The translations under genes were made by a program, and so were the position numbers. A DNA stretch of 7,726 bases, from NCBI GenBank assembly GCA_936941515.1, contig CAKZJI010000221.1, positions 1 through 7,726 on the forward strand, read 5' to 3'. Source of the DNA: an uncultured Propionibacteriaceae bacterium. Lineage in GTDB: Bacteria > Actinomycetota > Actinomycetes > Propionibacteriales > Propionibacteriaceae. The notes below the pieces were generated by a model. It did not search any database, was not told the origin of the DNA, and worked only from the letters and a program-made list of their open reading frames with translations. This document shows positions 1 through 5,273 of the stretch, in pieces. Within the stretch, counting starts at the first letter, position 1. Every line of letters begins with the position of its first letter.

Positions 1-413
1 ATGCCAAGAGTCTTTTTGTGCAGTTCGTTGGTGTAGAACCTGACCGTAATATTAATGATGTGGAGGCCGACCTGGCGCCGCGTCGTGAGGGTGAGGATTT
101 CTCGGTTGAGCGAGTTGCACTTTTAGAGGAGCTTGGGTTTGAGGAGCTTCCAGAAAATCTTGCGGGTTTATGGCAAAGAAACCTTTCCTGGCCTACTCCG
201 AGTTCTGTGGTTGCGGAGGTCGCTGCTGCTTTCGTGCTTCGGCTGCGGGACATCGGCGGAGTGCCAGATCCCAGTCGGCTGCAGTACCGGGCCTGGCGAA
301 ACCCAGAGCCTGTTAAACCCGATGCTTGGTGGACGCCAGATCCGGGTGAGAATGTCGTGGTTTTCCCGGAACTCGGCATTACTGTACAAAGCCCAGAAGC
401 CTACGGGAACTAG
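1..413 (+). CDS. TY-Chap-like protein, 5' end cut by window edge
   Basis: The reading frame is open from base 3 to the TAG at 411-413. The GTG at 18 is only an internal candidate start, and the codons before it (A-K-S-L-F) continue naturally, so the gene almost certainly begins outside the window. The visible part reads LFVQFVG near the start, then an acidic stretch, then LEELGF, and later VAAAFVLRLRDIGGVPDPSRLQYRAW. This order (a strand of the LxVQF type, a 'LxxLGW'-like segment, then a helix with LRDxxGVPxPxxLxYRAW) matches my memory of actinobacterial TY-Chap (YbjN/CesT-like peptide-binding chaperone) domains. Such proteins are thought to be small cytosolic chaperone or immunity-like partners, often next to secretion or toxin loci. 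No signal peptide or membrane helix is visible. The DUF2185 gene follows after 53 bases, probably in one transcript. The family call is from pattern memory and is moderate; an unrelated actinobacterial hypothetical is the alternative. Confidence 0.6.
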   Translation, partial: AKSLFVQFVGVEPDRNINDVEADLAPRREGEDFSVERVALLEELGFEELPENLAGLWQRNLSWPTPSSVVAEVAAAFVLRLRDIGGVPDPSRLQYRAWRNPEPVKPDAWWTPDPGENVVVFPELGITVQSPEAYGN

Positions 414-466
414 CCAGGAGAAAAACGGCATCAAATGATTGCTTTTCATCAAGGTGAGAGCTGCTG

Positions 467-802
467 ATGGGTGCCGCTGAGTTCATTAAGGGGGCTGGTG
501 GTTCGCTGGTCTCGCGTAATATCCTGGACAGGTGTGGGAACATCAAATGGCTGAATCGGGAGGAGCCTGTGAATCCTGCTGACAATGGATGGCGGATTCT
601 CTCAGATGTGGATACCGATGAGTTCCTATCGGATCCTGACAACATGGCTGTTGTTGACTTCAATGCCATGTGTGGCATGGAGCCCGCACTTATCGGTATC
701 TACAATCTGCCTGTGGGGTCGGATATTCAGTTGGTGGTTGATCTTGATGGCCGCCGTTGCTGGTTTGACAATCACACTGGTCAAGAGATTCAGTTCAAGT
801 GA
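467..802 (+). CDS. DUF2185 / Imm33-type immunity-like protein
   Basis: This 111-residue cytosolic protein fits the DUF2185 family (Imm33-like). Seen: GGSLVSRNIL (11-20), the hallmark REEPVNPADNGWR (31-43; the family shows REEPxNPxDSGWRF), an acidic DVDTDEFLSDPDN (47-59), VVDFNAM (62-68) and LPVGSD (81-86), then a short C-terminal strand pair DGRRCWFDN. The length is normal for a single-domain member. Many members are annotated as putative immunity proteins that neutralise a cognate polymorphic toxin by direct binding in the cytosol, but biochemical proof is sparse and the toxin is not visible here. The start is supported by a purine-rich AAGGTGAG at 451-458, eight bases before the ATG. It lies 53 bases after the TY-Chap-like gene, with no obvious terminator between them, so they probably form an operon. 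Codon use is less GC-rich than in genes to the right, consistent with an accessory origin. Confidence 0.85.
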   Translation: MGAAEFIKGAGGSLVSRNILDRCGNIKWLNREEPVNPADNGWRILSDVDTDEFLSDPDNMAVVDFNAMCGMEPALIGIYNLPVGSDIQLVVDLDGRRCWFDNHTGQEIQFK

Positions 803-965
803 CTGGCTGGAGGGAGATAGTAGAGTCTCAGGAGTTATTCATAGCTTCAGGTGGGTAGCTTCGCCTTGGCCGAGGAAGTGTGTTCTTCATGAGGCGTTTA
901 CGAATAACACCTCCTATAGGCGAGCGATTATTTTGTTGAATCTCTTCTCTCTGTCACGTCGGGTC

Positions 966-974
966 TGATATACA
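966..974 (+). promoter_or_regulatory. Extended -10 promoter for the gene at 1004
   Basis: TGA followed by TATACA (969-974) forms an extended -10 element (TG, one base, then TATAnn-type hexamer). No good -35 hexamer is seen at 16-18 bases, only TTCTCT at 945-950, which fits an extended -10 promoter. It sits about 30 bases ahead of the ATG at 1004, in a locally AT-richer stretch. This suggests that the third small gene has its own promoter and is not only read from the upstream pair. Confidence 0.45.
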
Positions 975-1003
975 TGTAGTTTCCCAAAGAGAGGTAGGTT
1001 ACC

Positions 1004-1447
1004 ATGGCATTACCGGTAGAAGAGTTCGTTGCTTGGGCTGAGCGGTTGGCTGGCTTGGATTGGCCGATCAGTGGGGAGGACTTTCCCGAGGTTGCTGCGG
1101 AAATGGGTTGGAGGCCAGGGGGATCTTCCGCGCGATTTATCACCGGAATTGGCGAACAATCTGAAATTGCAATTTTCCGTACAGAGCCTCAAGGAATGGT
1201 GAAGGAAATCGGGTTCAGCCTGACTGGTTTTCTTGATGATGAAGACAGTAGAACTATTATCAATGATTATTTTGTGACCTACGTCACAGCTGGCAAGGAA
1301 GCTTTCGGAAAACCTGACAAGATGGTTCCTGGTGAGATGAAGGAGGCTTGGTGGAGGCGCTCGAACGATGCAGTAATTACTCTCATAACCAGCAGCTTCG
1401 GGGTATCTTTGAAGGTCTACTCCCCGCAGGGTGTTGAGTATATGTGA
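1004..1447 (+). CDS. Small acidic hypothetical protein, DUF6301-like
   Basis: A 147-residue soluble protein with no signal peptide or membrane segment. Seen: a helical N-terminus with WAERLAGLDWPISGEDFPEVAAEMGW (11-36), a middle with alternating strands, an acidic FLDDEDSR patch (76-83), DYFVTYVTAGKEAFGKP (88-104), a WWRR segment (116-119) and a C-terminal strand pair ITLITSSFGVSLKVYSPQGVEY. The 'LDWPxxxEDFPxVAxxxGW' opening and the closing strands resemble actinobacterial DUF6301 proteins, a family of unknown function often seen in clusters of small accessory genes. I am moderately sure of that name. The start is supported by GAGAGGTAGG at 989-998, ending five bases before the ATG. It follows the DUF2185 gene after a 201-base gap with its own likely promoter. 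A toxin-immunity role is inferred from neighbours only. Confidence 0.7.
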   Translation: MALPVEEFVAWAERLAGLDWPISGEDFPEVAAEMGWRPGGSSARFITGIGEQSEIAIFRTEPQGMVKEIGFSLTGFLDDEDSRTIINDYFVTYVTAGKEAFGKPDKMVPGEMKEAWWRRSNDAVITLITSSFGVSLKVYSPQGVEYM

Positions 1448-1642
1448 TCGAAGGGTAGTTTGAGGACAAATGATGTGGTGGAGTGCTATGGGTTTTGTAA
1501 ATACCGTGCCCACGAGACGCTCCTTAGGCATCAGCTCCTACCTTCACCCGCCATCACCCAAGGGGAGCTGAGCGAACGTCCCCGAGCACCCCTGCGGACG
1601 GTGGAGATGCCGCGGCGGGTTGCCTGTGCCCGTTTCGTTGAA

Positions 1643-1692
1643 CCTCACCCGGAGGGATGCTGATTCTGCATACCCTCCTGTGTCCGGTGAGG
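1643..1692. repeat. Long imperfect hairpin
   Basis: CCTCACC (1643-1649) pairs with GGTGAGG (1686-1692). Inside, GGAGGG (1651-1656) pairs with CCCTCC (1673-1678) and ATGC (1657-1660) with GCAT (1668-1671), leaving a 7-base loop TGATTCT and a single-base bulge. The internal loop is asymmetric (1 by 7 bases). No T-run follows on either strand, so it is not a textbook intrinsic terminator. The outer arm GGTGAG can alternatively pair with CTCACC at 1718-1723. Confidence 0.5.
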
Positions 1693-1772
1693 TCAGAACG
1701 GATCCAGAGCGCACGAGCTCACCCCTACAGGCGGCTCGGCGAATCACCTCAGATCGAACAGATGGCGTCGGA

Positions 1773-1787
1773 CAGGGCTGAGCCCTG
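1773..1787. repeat. Short perfect hairpin in leader region
   Basis: CAGGGC, TGA, GCCCTG: a perfect 6-base-pair stem with a 3-base loop. It is about 50 bases before the possible -10 at 1834 and is not followed by a T-run. It could be an operator-like dyad or an RNA hairpin; nothing further can be said. Confidence 0.35.
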
Positions 1788-1833
1788 CGTCGGGCCCCGC
1801 CCCCACCGGCCAGGCTGGTGCAGATCCCACACG

Positions 1834-1839
1834 TAGAAT
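1834..1839 (+). promoter_or_regulatory. Possible -10 element for the membrane protein gene
   Basis: TAGAAT matches the -10 consensus at five of six positions and lies 35 bases before the GTG at 1875, giving a leader of roughly 30 bases. No recognisable -35 hexamer is present at the right distance (CAGGCT at 1811-1816), so this is tentative. Confidence 0.3.
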
Positions 1840-1874
1840 CTCTGGCGTTCCATACCGTCGAGACAGGAGTACCC

Positions 1875-2780
1875 GTGCGTAACGTGTTCGCGAGCCTTCT
1901 CCTGCTGGGGGCTCTCCTGGCAGGGTTGACGGGGGCCATCATGAACTGGATCGACCACACGGTGCGCTCGCCCGAGCCGACAGCACAGCTGGCTCAGAGC
2001 ATCATCACCGACAAGGCGGTGCTTGCCGCCGTCAGCGAGCAGCTTGGGGAAGCCATCAACGCTCGGCTCCCGGAGACCGCGAAGCAGATTCCCGCACTCC
2101 AGGAGCGTCTTCCCGCATTGCTCAAGAAGGGCGTCGAGGAAGCCATCAGCAACGACAAGGCCCACACCGCGTGGCGATCCGTGCTGGATGAGACCCGCCG
2201 CTCCACGATCACGGAGCTGACCAGCTACAGCGCCCACCCCTCCGGTGAGGTGCCGTCAGTGTGGATTCGCCTGGACCCGCTGGTGAGTCCCCTATGGGCG
2301 AACGTGGAGCAAACCGCCGACCCCGCGACGCAGACCCTGCTGTCCCGGGTGGAGATGCCGCAGGACGTCCGCATCAAGGCTTTTGACCTGACCCCGGAAC
2401 AGGCAGAGCTCGCGGGAAGGACCTTGAACTCCGTCGGCAACTGGGGCCTGGTCTACGGGCTCGCGTTCGTGCTGCTGGTGCTGGGCATCGCCCTGGGGAC
2501 GGGGGTCGCCCGCTGGGTGATGCTGACGGTGTTCGCGGGACTAGGGATCGTCGCTGTGCTCATCCTGCGAGGCCTGATAGGGGCGGCGACCTTCACCTAT
2601 CCGGGAAGCCAGCTGGTCTCCGCCGTGGGCACTCGGGCTGTTCGACAGCTCGGCGACTCGCTGTCGACGTGGCTGGGCACATTCCTCTACATGAGCTGTG
2701 GGCTGGCGGCAGTCGGCATGGTGTGCGCCATTGCTGCCGGAATCAGGAATCGGAGATCGTCCCCGGGCAGCCAGCTGTAG
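1875..2780 (+). CDS. Four-helix membrane protein of unknown function
   Basis: The protein is 301 residues from the GTG at 1875. That start is chosen because AGGAG (1865-1869) sits five bases upstream, and because the product then begins MRNVFASLLLLGALLAGL, a normal N-terminal membrane segment. An earlier in-frame GTG at 1818 would add 19 unlikely residues. Predicted by eye: helix 1 at 5-25, a large soluble mostly helical region at 26-189, then helices at about 190-210, 214-235 and 266-290, and a short basic tail (RNRRSS). This layout (one anchor, a long extracytoplasmic helical loop, a three-helix C-terminal block) occurs in uncharacterised actinobacterial integral membrane proteins. I see no catalytic motif. 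The helical loop, rich in Ala, Glu and Gln, could bind a partner or sense something outside the cell, but that is speculation. The BtuF-like gene follows after 51 bases and is probably co-transcribed. Confidence 0.8.
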   Translation: MRNVFASLLLLGALLAGLTGAIMNWIDHTVRSPEPTAQLAQSIITDKAVLAAVSEQLGEAINARLPETAKQIPALQERLPALLKKGVEEAISNDKAHTAWRSVLDETRRSTITELTSYSAHPSGEVPSVWIRLDPLVSPLWANVEQTADPATQTLLSRVEMPQDVRIKAFDLTPEQAELAGRTLNSVGNWGLVYGLAFVLLVLGIALGTGVARWVMLTVFAGLGIVAVLILRGLIGAATFTYPGSQLVSAVGTRAVRQLGDSLSTWLGTFLYMSCGLAAVGMVCAIAAGIRNRRSSPGSQL

Positions 2781-2831
2781 CCAGGTCCAGTGGCTGGAGC
2801 CCGGCAATCCGACGAAAAGAGAGCGTGGCTC

Positions 2832-3587
2832 ATGCTGGATGATCTCGGTGCGGATGTTGCCCTGAGCGGGCCACCTCAACGGGTGGTGTCGCTGGTGCCC
2901 TCCCTGACGGAGGCGATTGCCGTTACCGTGCCTGGGGTGCTCGTCGGGGCCACCGACTGGTGCACCCATCCCGCAGGACTCGATGTCACCCGGGTGCGGG
3001 GCACCAAGAACCCCAATCGCGACCTCATCGCCGCGCTTCATCCCGACCTCGTGGTGGCCAATCAGGAGGAGAACCGCCGCCTCGACGTCGACCGGCTGCG
3101 GGCCGCCGGAATCCCCGTGTGGGTGATCCGCATCGACAGCATTACCGAGGCTCTCAACAGTCTGACCCGGCTGTTCTGCGAGGTCTTCGGCCTGCGGCAG
3201 ATCGACTGGATCGACGAGGCCCGCGAGGTGTGGGACCGGCCGCCGAGACTGACCGGGCGGGTGGCGCTCCCAGTGTGGCGGGACCCCTGGATCTGGGTGG
3301 GCGCAGACACCTACCCCGGCGATGTGCTGCGCCGCCTGGGCTTGGCCAACGTCGTCGATGAGATGCGGTATCCGCATCTTAAAATCAGCGACGCCCTCCG
3401 TCGGAACCCCGACCTGGCCCTGCTTCCCGACGAGCCGTACCCCTTCACCGCAGCCGACGGCCCGGAGGCGCTGGGGCCGGTGCGGCCGGTCGCGGTGAAG
3501 GGCAGGTCGCTGTTCTGGTATGGCCCCGCGATGCTCAAGGCTCGGGACGAGCTGGAGGCCGCCCTGCTCACGCAGCTTCACTCGTAG
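2832..3587 (+). CDS. Helical backbone metal receptor, cytosolic BtuF-like
   Basis: The 251-residue product fits the helical-backbone metal-receptor (BtuF/FepB-type, COG0614) fold: RVVSLVPSLTEAI (17-29) near the start, LVGATDWCTHP (37-47), VRGTKNPN (55-62), PDLVVANQEENRRLDVDRLRAAGIPVW (71-97), a linking helix, then LPVWRDPWIWVG (146-157), GDVLRRLGLANVV, and PDLALLPDEPYPF (193-205). Related proteins bind cobalamin or iron chelates for ABC importers, but this one has no signal peptide or lipobox and no permease or ATPase gene nearby, so it is probably cytosolic with an unknown ligand. Many Actinobacteria carry such orphan copies. The ATG at 2832 is preferred because GAAAAGAGAG (2813-2822) lies nine bases upstream and it starts just before the conserved domain; an in-frame GTG at 2790 would add 14 residues. 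Its 3' end overlaps that of the convergent transporter gene by 10 bases. Confidence 0.85.
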   Translation: MLDDLGADVALSGPPQRVVSLVPSLTEAIAVTVPGVLVGATDWCTHPAGLDVTRVRGTKNPNRDLIAALHPDLVVANQEENRRLDVDRLRAAGIPVWVIRIDSITEALNSLTRLFCEVFGLRQIDWIDEAREVWDRPPRLTGRVALPVWRDPWIWVGADTYPGDVLRRLGLANVVDEMRYPHLKISDALRRNPDLALLPDEPYPFTAADGPEALGPVRPVAVKGRSLFWYGPAMLKARDELEAALLTQLHS

Positions 3588-4765
3588 CCTTGCTCTTGAC
3601 GCTGAAAGGCCCCTGCCTGCCAGTAGATGCCCAGGGCCAGGGCGAAGGTTGTTGCGGTGAAGGCGCTGATACCCCAGTAGCCGGGCAGAATGGTCAGCAG
3701 GGTGCCACCGATCGCGCCCGTGACGGAGGTTCCCAAATACATCGCAGTATTCGATAGTGACGACACTGTCCCTCTGGCCTGTCCCGCGTGACTTTGCAGC
3801 TGCCCCATCATCACTGGGAGCAGTGCGCCCCCGGCCAGCATCGTGATGGCGAACGCAGCGGTCGCGCTCCACCGGGACGGCATCGCCGAGGCAGTCAGGA
3901 AACCACAGCCGACGACGATGATCCCGGCCCACAGCGAGGTGTGCTCGCTGATCCTTGCCACCAGCCTGGGGCCAATGAGCGACCCTATTCCCTGCCCGAT
4001 ACCGATGACCATCATGGAGGTGCCGAGGTCGGTCTGCGCCGCGCCGAAGTCCCTGGCCAGCCACGAGGCGATGAACGAGAACGCACCCAGGCAGCCGGCC
4101 TGGAAGACGAGATACGCCGCCAGCGACCACCGCAGGACCCGCGACCCGAGGACCCTCCGGTAGGGGTTGAGGATCCTCTCTGAGCTGGTGGACGGCCGGA
4201 CGTTCGGGAACGCTGCGTACAGCGTCATCCACAGCAGGACGCTGGCGGCGGCGATCACGAAGAAGGGAAGCCGCCAGTCCTGAGCCGACAGGTAGGAACC
4301 GATCGGGATGCCAGCCACCTGGGCAATCGCCAGGCCTGCCGTCGCATACCCCATGACCCTGATGACCGACCCGCGTGGCACCACCATCGGGATGGTCGCC
4401 CAGATCTGCGGGCTGACGAAGGCTGCTCCCATACCCGCCAGGAAACGCGAGGTGAACATGGACCAGAAGTTCCACGTCAGACCGCAGGCGCCGGTGAACA
4501 CCGTGAAGGCCGCCACGCCGGCCAGTAGGACTGCGCGGCGGTCGTTGCGGTCTGAGACTGGGCCTGCGACCAGGGCGAATAGCGCATACCCAAGGGCGTA
4601 GGCCGACACCAGCCAGCCCGCCTGCGCTAGCGGAACGCTGAACTCACGCTGCAGCAGCGGCAGCAGGGGAGTGATGAGGAAAGTGTCGGTTCCGATCACG
4701 AAAAGGGTGAAGAACGACAGCACCCCCATCGCAGGCTCGCTGACGGTTTTCTGATGGCTGGGCAC
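3578..4765 (-). CDS. MFS transporter, DHA1-type drug/solute exporter
   Basis: A 395-residue inner-membrane protein of the major facilitator superfamily with about 12 hydrophobic segments. Seen: helix 1 with FFTLFVIGTDTFLITPLLPLL, the motif-A loop GPVSDRNDRR (68-77, family GxLaDrxGrr), and a motif-C-like GIPIGSYLSAQDWRLPFFV (152-170) typical of proton-coupled antiporters of the DHA1 (AraJ/Bcr-like) group. A basic, helix-breaking central loop (NVRPSTSSERILNPYRRV) separates the halves. The substrate cannot be told from sequence. The GTG at 4765 is favoured because GGAG (4774-4771) lies five bases upstream. The ATG at 4780 would place this ribosome site inside the gene and add five residues. It diverges from the ArsR-family gene, and its promoter overlaps putative repressor boxes, so expression is probably induced when the regulator releases DNA. 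It converges on the BtuF-like gene with overlapping ends. Confidence 0.92.
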   Translation of the reverse strand: MPSHQKTVSEPAMGVLSFFTLFVIGTDTFLITPLLPLLQREFSVPLAQAGWLVSAYALGYALFALVAGPVSDRNDRRAVLLAGVAAFTVFTGACGLTWNFWSMFTSRFLAGMGAAFVSPQIWATIPMVVPRGSVIRVMGYATAGLAIAQVAGIPIGSYLSAQDWRLPFFVIAAASVLLWMTLYAAFPNVRPSTSSERILNPYRRVLGSRVLRWSLAAYLVFQAGCLGAFSFIASWLARDFGAAQTDLGTSMMVIGIGQGIGSLIGPRLVARISEHTSLWAGIIVVGCGFLTASAMPSRWSATAAFAITMLAGGALLPVMMGQLQSHAGQARGTVSSLSNTAMYLGTSVTGAIGGTLLTILPGYWGISAFTATTFALALGIYWQAGAFQRQEQGYE

Positions 4766-4785
4766 GACCACTCCTTTCATTCGAT

Positions 4786-4808
4786 GTTCGTCGAACTAAG
4801 AATTGTTC
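4786..4808. promoter_or_regulatory. Candidate ArsR-type operator ahead of MFS gene
   Basis: GTTCG, T, CGAAC (4786-4796) is a perfect 11-base palindrome. Next to it, ATTGTTC (4802-4808) is the reverse complement of GAACAAT, which recurs at 4896-4902 before the ArsR gene. The nine bases TCGTCGAAC also occur at both places (4788-4796 and 4891-4899). The element sits at or just downstream of the likely -10 of the transporter gene (TTGACT-like -35 at 4827-4822, AATTCT at 4804-4799, minus strand), where a bound repressor would block transcription. Confidence 0.5.
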
Positions 4809-4886
4809 AACAGAGTGGAGTAGTCAAACCCGGTGCGGCGATGGGTTGTGTCGCACGAGGGTCGAGCTGGTAGCGTCAACGGTTGG

Positions 4887-4902
4887 GTTCTCGTCGAACA
4901 AT
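4887..4902. promoter_or_regulatory. Candidate ArsR-type operator ahead of arsR-like gene
   Basis: GTTC, TCGTC, GAAC is a 4-base dyad with a 5-base spacer, followed by AAT. It repeats TCGTCGAAC and GAACAAT of the site at 4786-4808. It lies downstream of a weak promoter candidate (TTGTGT 4846-4851, TAGCGT 4871-4876, 19-base spacer) and about 22 bases before the ATG at 4925. This is a position suited to autorepression. Confidence 0.45.
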
Positions 4903-4924
4903 CGGTGGATCGGAGCGTGTGAAG

Positions 4925-5248
4925 ATGGCCAGGGAGGTATCCCATCCGGCTGCGGCTGACCTCAGTCTGGACGCGGTGCTGGGCGCGCTGTCCGATCCGC
5001 TCCGCCGCGACATACTGCGCCGCATCGCCGACGAAGGGCCGCTCTACTGCGGCGATCTGGAGTATGACGTCGTGAAATCCACCCTCTCGCATCACCTGCG
5101 GGTGCTACGGGAATCTGGGCTGATGCACACCGAGGTCTTGGGCAAGCATCGTCGGATCACCCGCCGCGACCACGTCGTCGGACGGCGTTTCCCCGGTTTG
5201 CTGGAGGCAGTCGGATTGCCGCCGGGGGAGGGTTGCTGGGAGGAATAG
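4925..5248 (+). CDS. ArsR-family winged-helix transcriptional regulator
   Basis: A 107-residue DNA-binding protein with a compact ArsR-type winged helix. Seen: LDAVLGALSDPLRRDILRRIAD (15-36), the family's opening helices; CGDLEYDVVKSTLSHHLRVLRESGLM (42-67), where KSTLSHHLRVLRE is the recognition helix; and a wing with EVLGKHRRITRR (70-81). The canonical metal-binding CxCxxC of ArsR/SmtB is absent (only Cys42 and Cys104), so it probably senses an organic ligand or works without a metal. The ATG at 4925 has GGAG (4912-4915) nine bases upstream. The in-frame GTG at 4919 is too close to that site, and the GTG at 4883 would add 14 poorly conserved residues. It diverges from the MFS exporter over a control region with repeated boxes and most likely represses both genes. 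A hairpin covers its stop codon, and it converges on the dehydrogenase gene 25 bases away. Confidence 0.9.
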   Translation: MAREVSHPAAADLSLDAVLGALSDPLRRDILRRIADEGPLYCGDLEYDVVKSTLSHHLRVLRESGLMHTEVLGKHRRITRRDHVVGRRFPGLLEAVGLPPGEGCWEE

Positions 5249-5255
5249 TCCCAGC
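5235..5255. terminator. Hairpin between convergent genes, terminator-like
   Basis: GCTGGGA (5235-5241) and TCCCAGC (5249-5255) form a perfect 7-base-pair stem with a 7-base loop that contains the arsR-like stop codon. It lies in the short gap between two convergent genes, where a bidirectional transcript end is expected. On the plus strand only CGTTTGTG follows, not a proper T-run, so termination strength is uncertain. Confidence 0.4.
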
Positions 5256-5273
5256 CGCCCCGTTTGTGATGTC

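Larger units (their letters stand above)
1448..1874. other. Gene-free stretch rich in inverted repeats
   Basis: No convincing gene is seen in these 427 bases; frames open on either strand give low-complexity Arg/Pro/Ser-rich translations. Base composition shifts from the lower-GC left cluster to high GC around 1540. Inverted repeats seen: CAGCTCC 1532-1538 with GGAGCTG 1564-1570; CGTCC 1577-1581 with GGACG 1596-1600; a long interrupted hairpin at 1643-1692; GGTGAG 1686-1691 with CTCACC 1718-1723; and CAGGGC 1773-1778 with GCCCTG 1782-1787. The last part must carry the promoter and leader of the membrane protein gene at 1875. It could hold transcript ends, a structured leader or an unannotated RNA. 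Confidence 0.5.

Noticed and set aside
1010..1531. Minus-strand open frame of 173 codons opposite the DUF6301-like gene
   Set aside because: The plus-strand gene has a ribosome site, a promoter and a family-like sequence; the antisense frame shows neither a good start nor a domain.
1460..1663. Plus-strand 67-codon frame after the DUF6301-like gene
   Set aside because: It has no convincing ribosome site, its composition changes mid-way from low to high GC, and it ends inside the long hairpin.
1448..1874. tRNA, rRNA fragment, IS element ends or CRISPR repeats
   Set aside because: No cloverleaf, no conserved rRNA words, no transposase remnant or terminal inverted repeats with target duplication, and no regularly spaced repeats were found.
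1544..1960. Minus-strand open frame covering the intergenic region
   Set aside because: It overlaps the start of the membrane protein gene and translates to low-complexity Arg/Ser/Thr/Pro sequence with no ribosome site, so I treat the region as non-coding.
2781..2831. Cobalamin riboswitch before the BtuF-like gene
   Set aside because: The gap is only 51 bases and has no B12-box-like sequence; the larger gap at 1448-1874 also lacks one that I can see.
2541..4475. A very long minus-strand open frame (644 codons)
   Set aside because: It is antisense to the end of the membrane protein gene and to the BtuF-like gene, and out of frame within the MFS gene. Its translation is rich in Arg, His, Pro and Gly with no domain pattern, as expected of GC-rich shadow frames.
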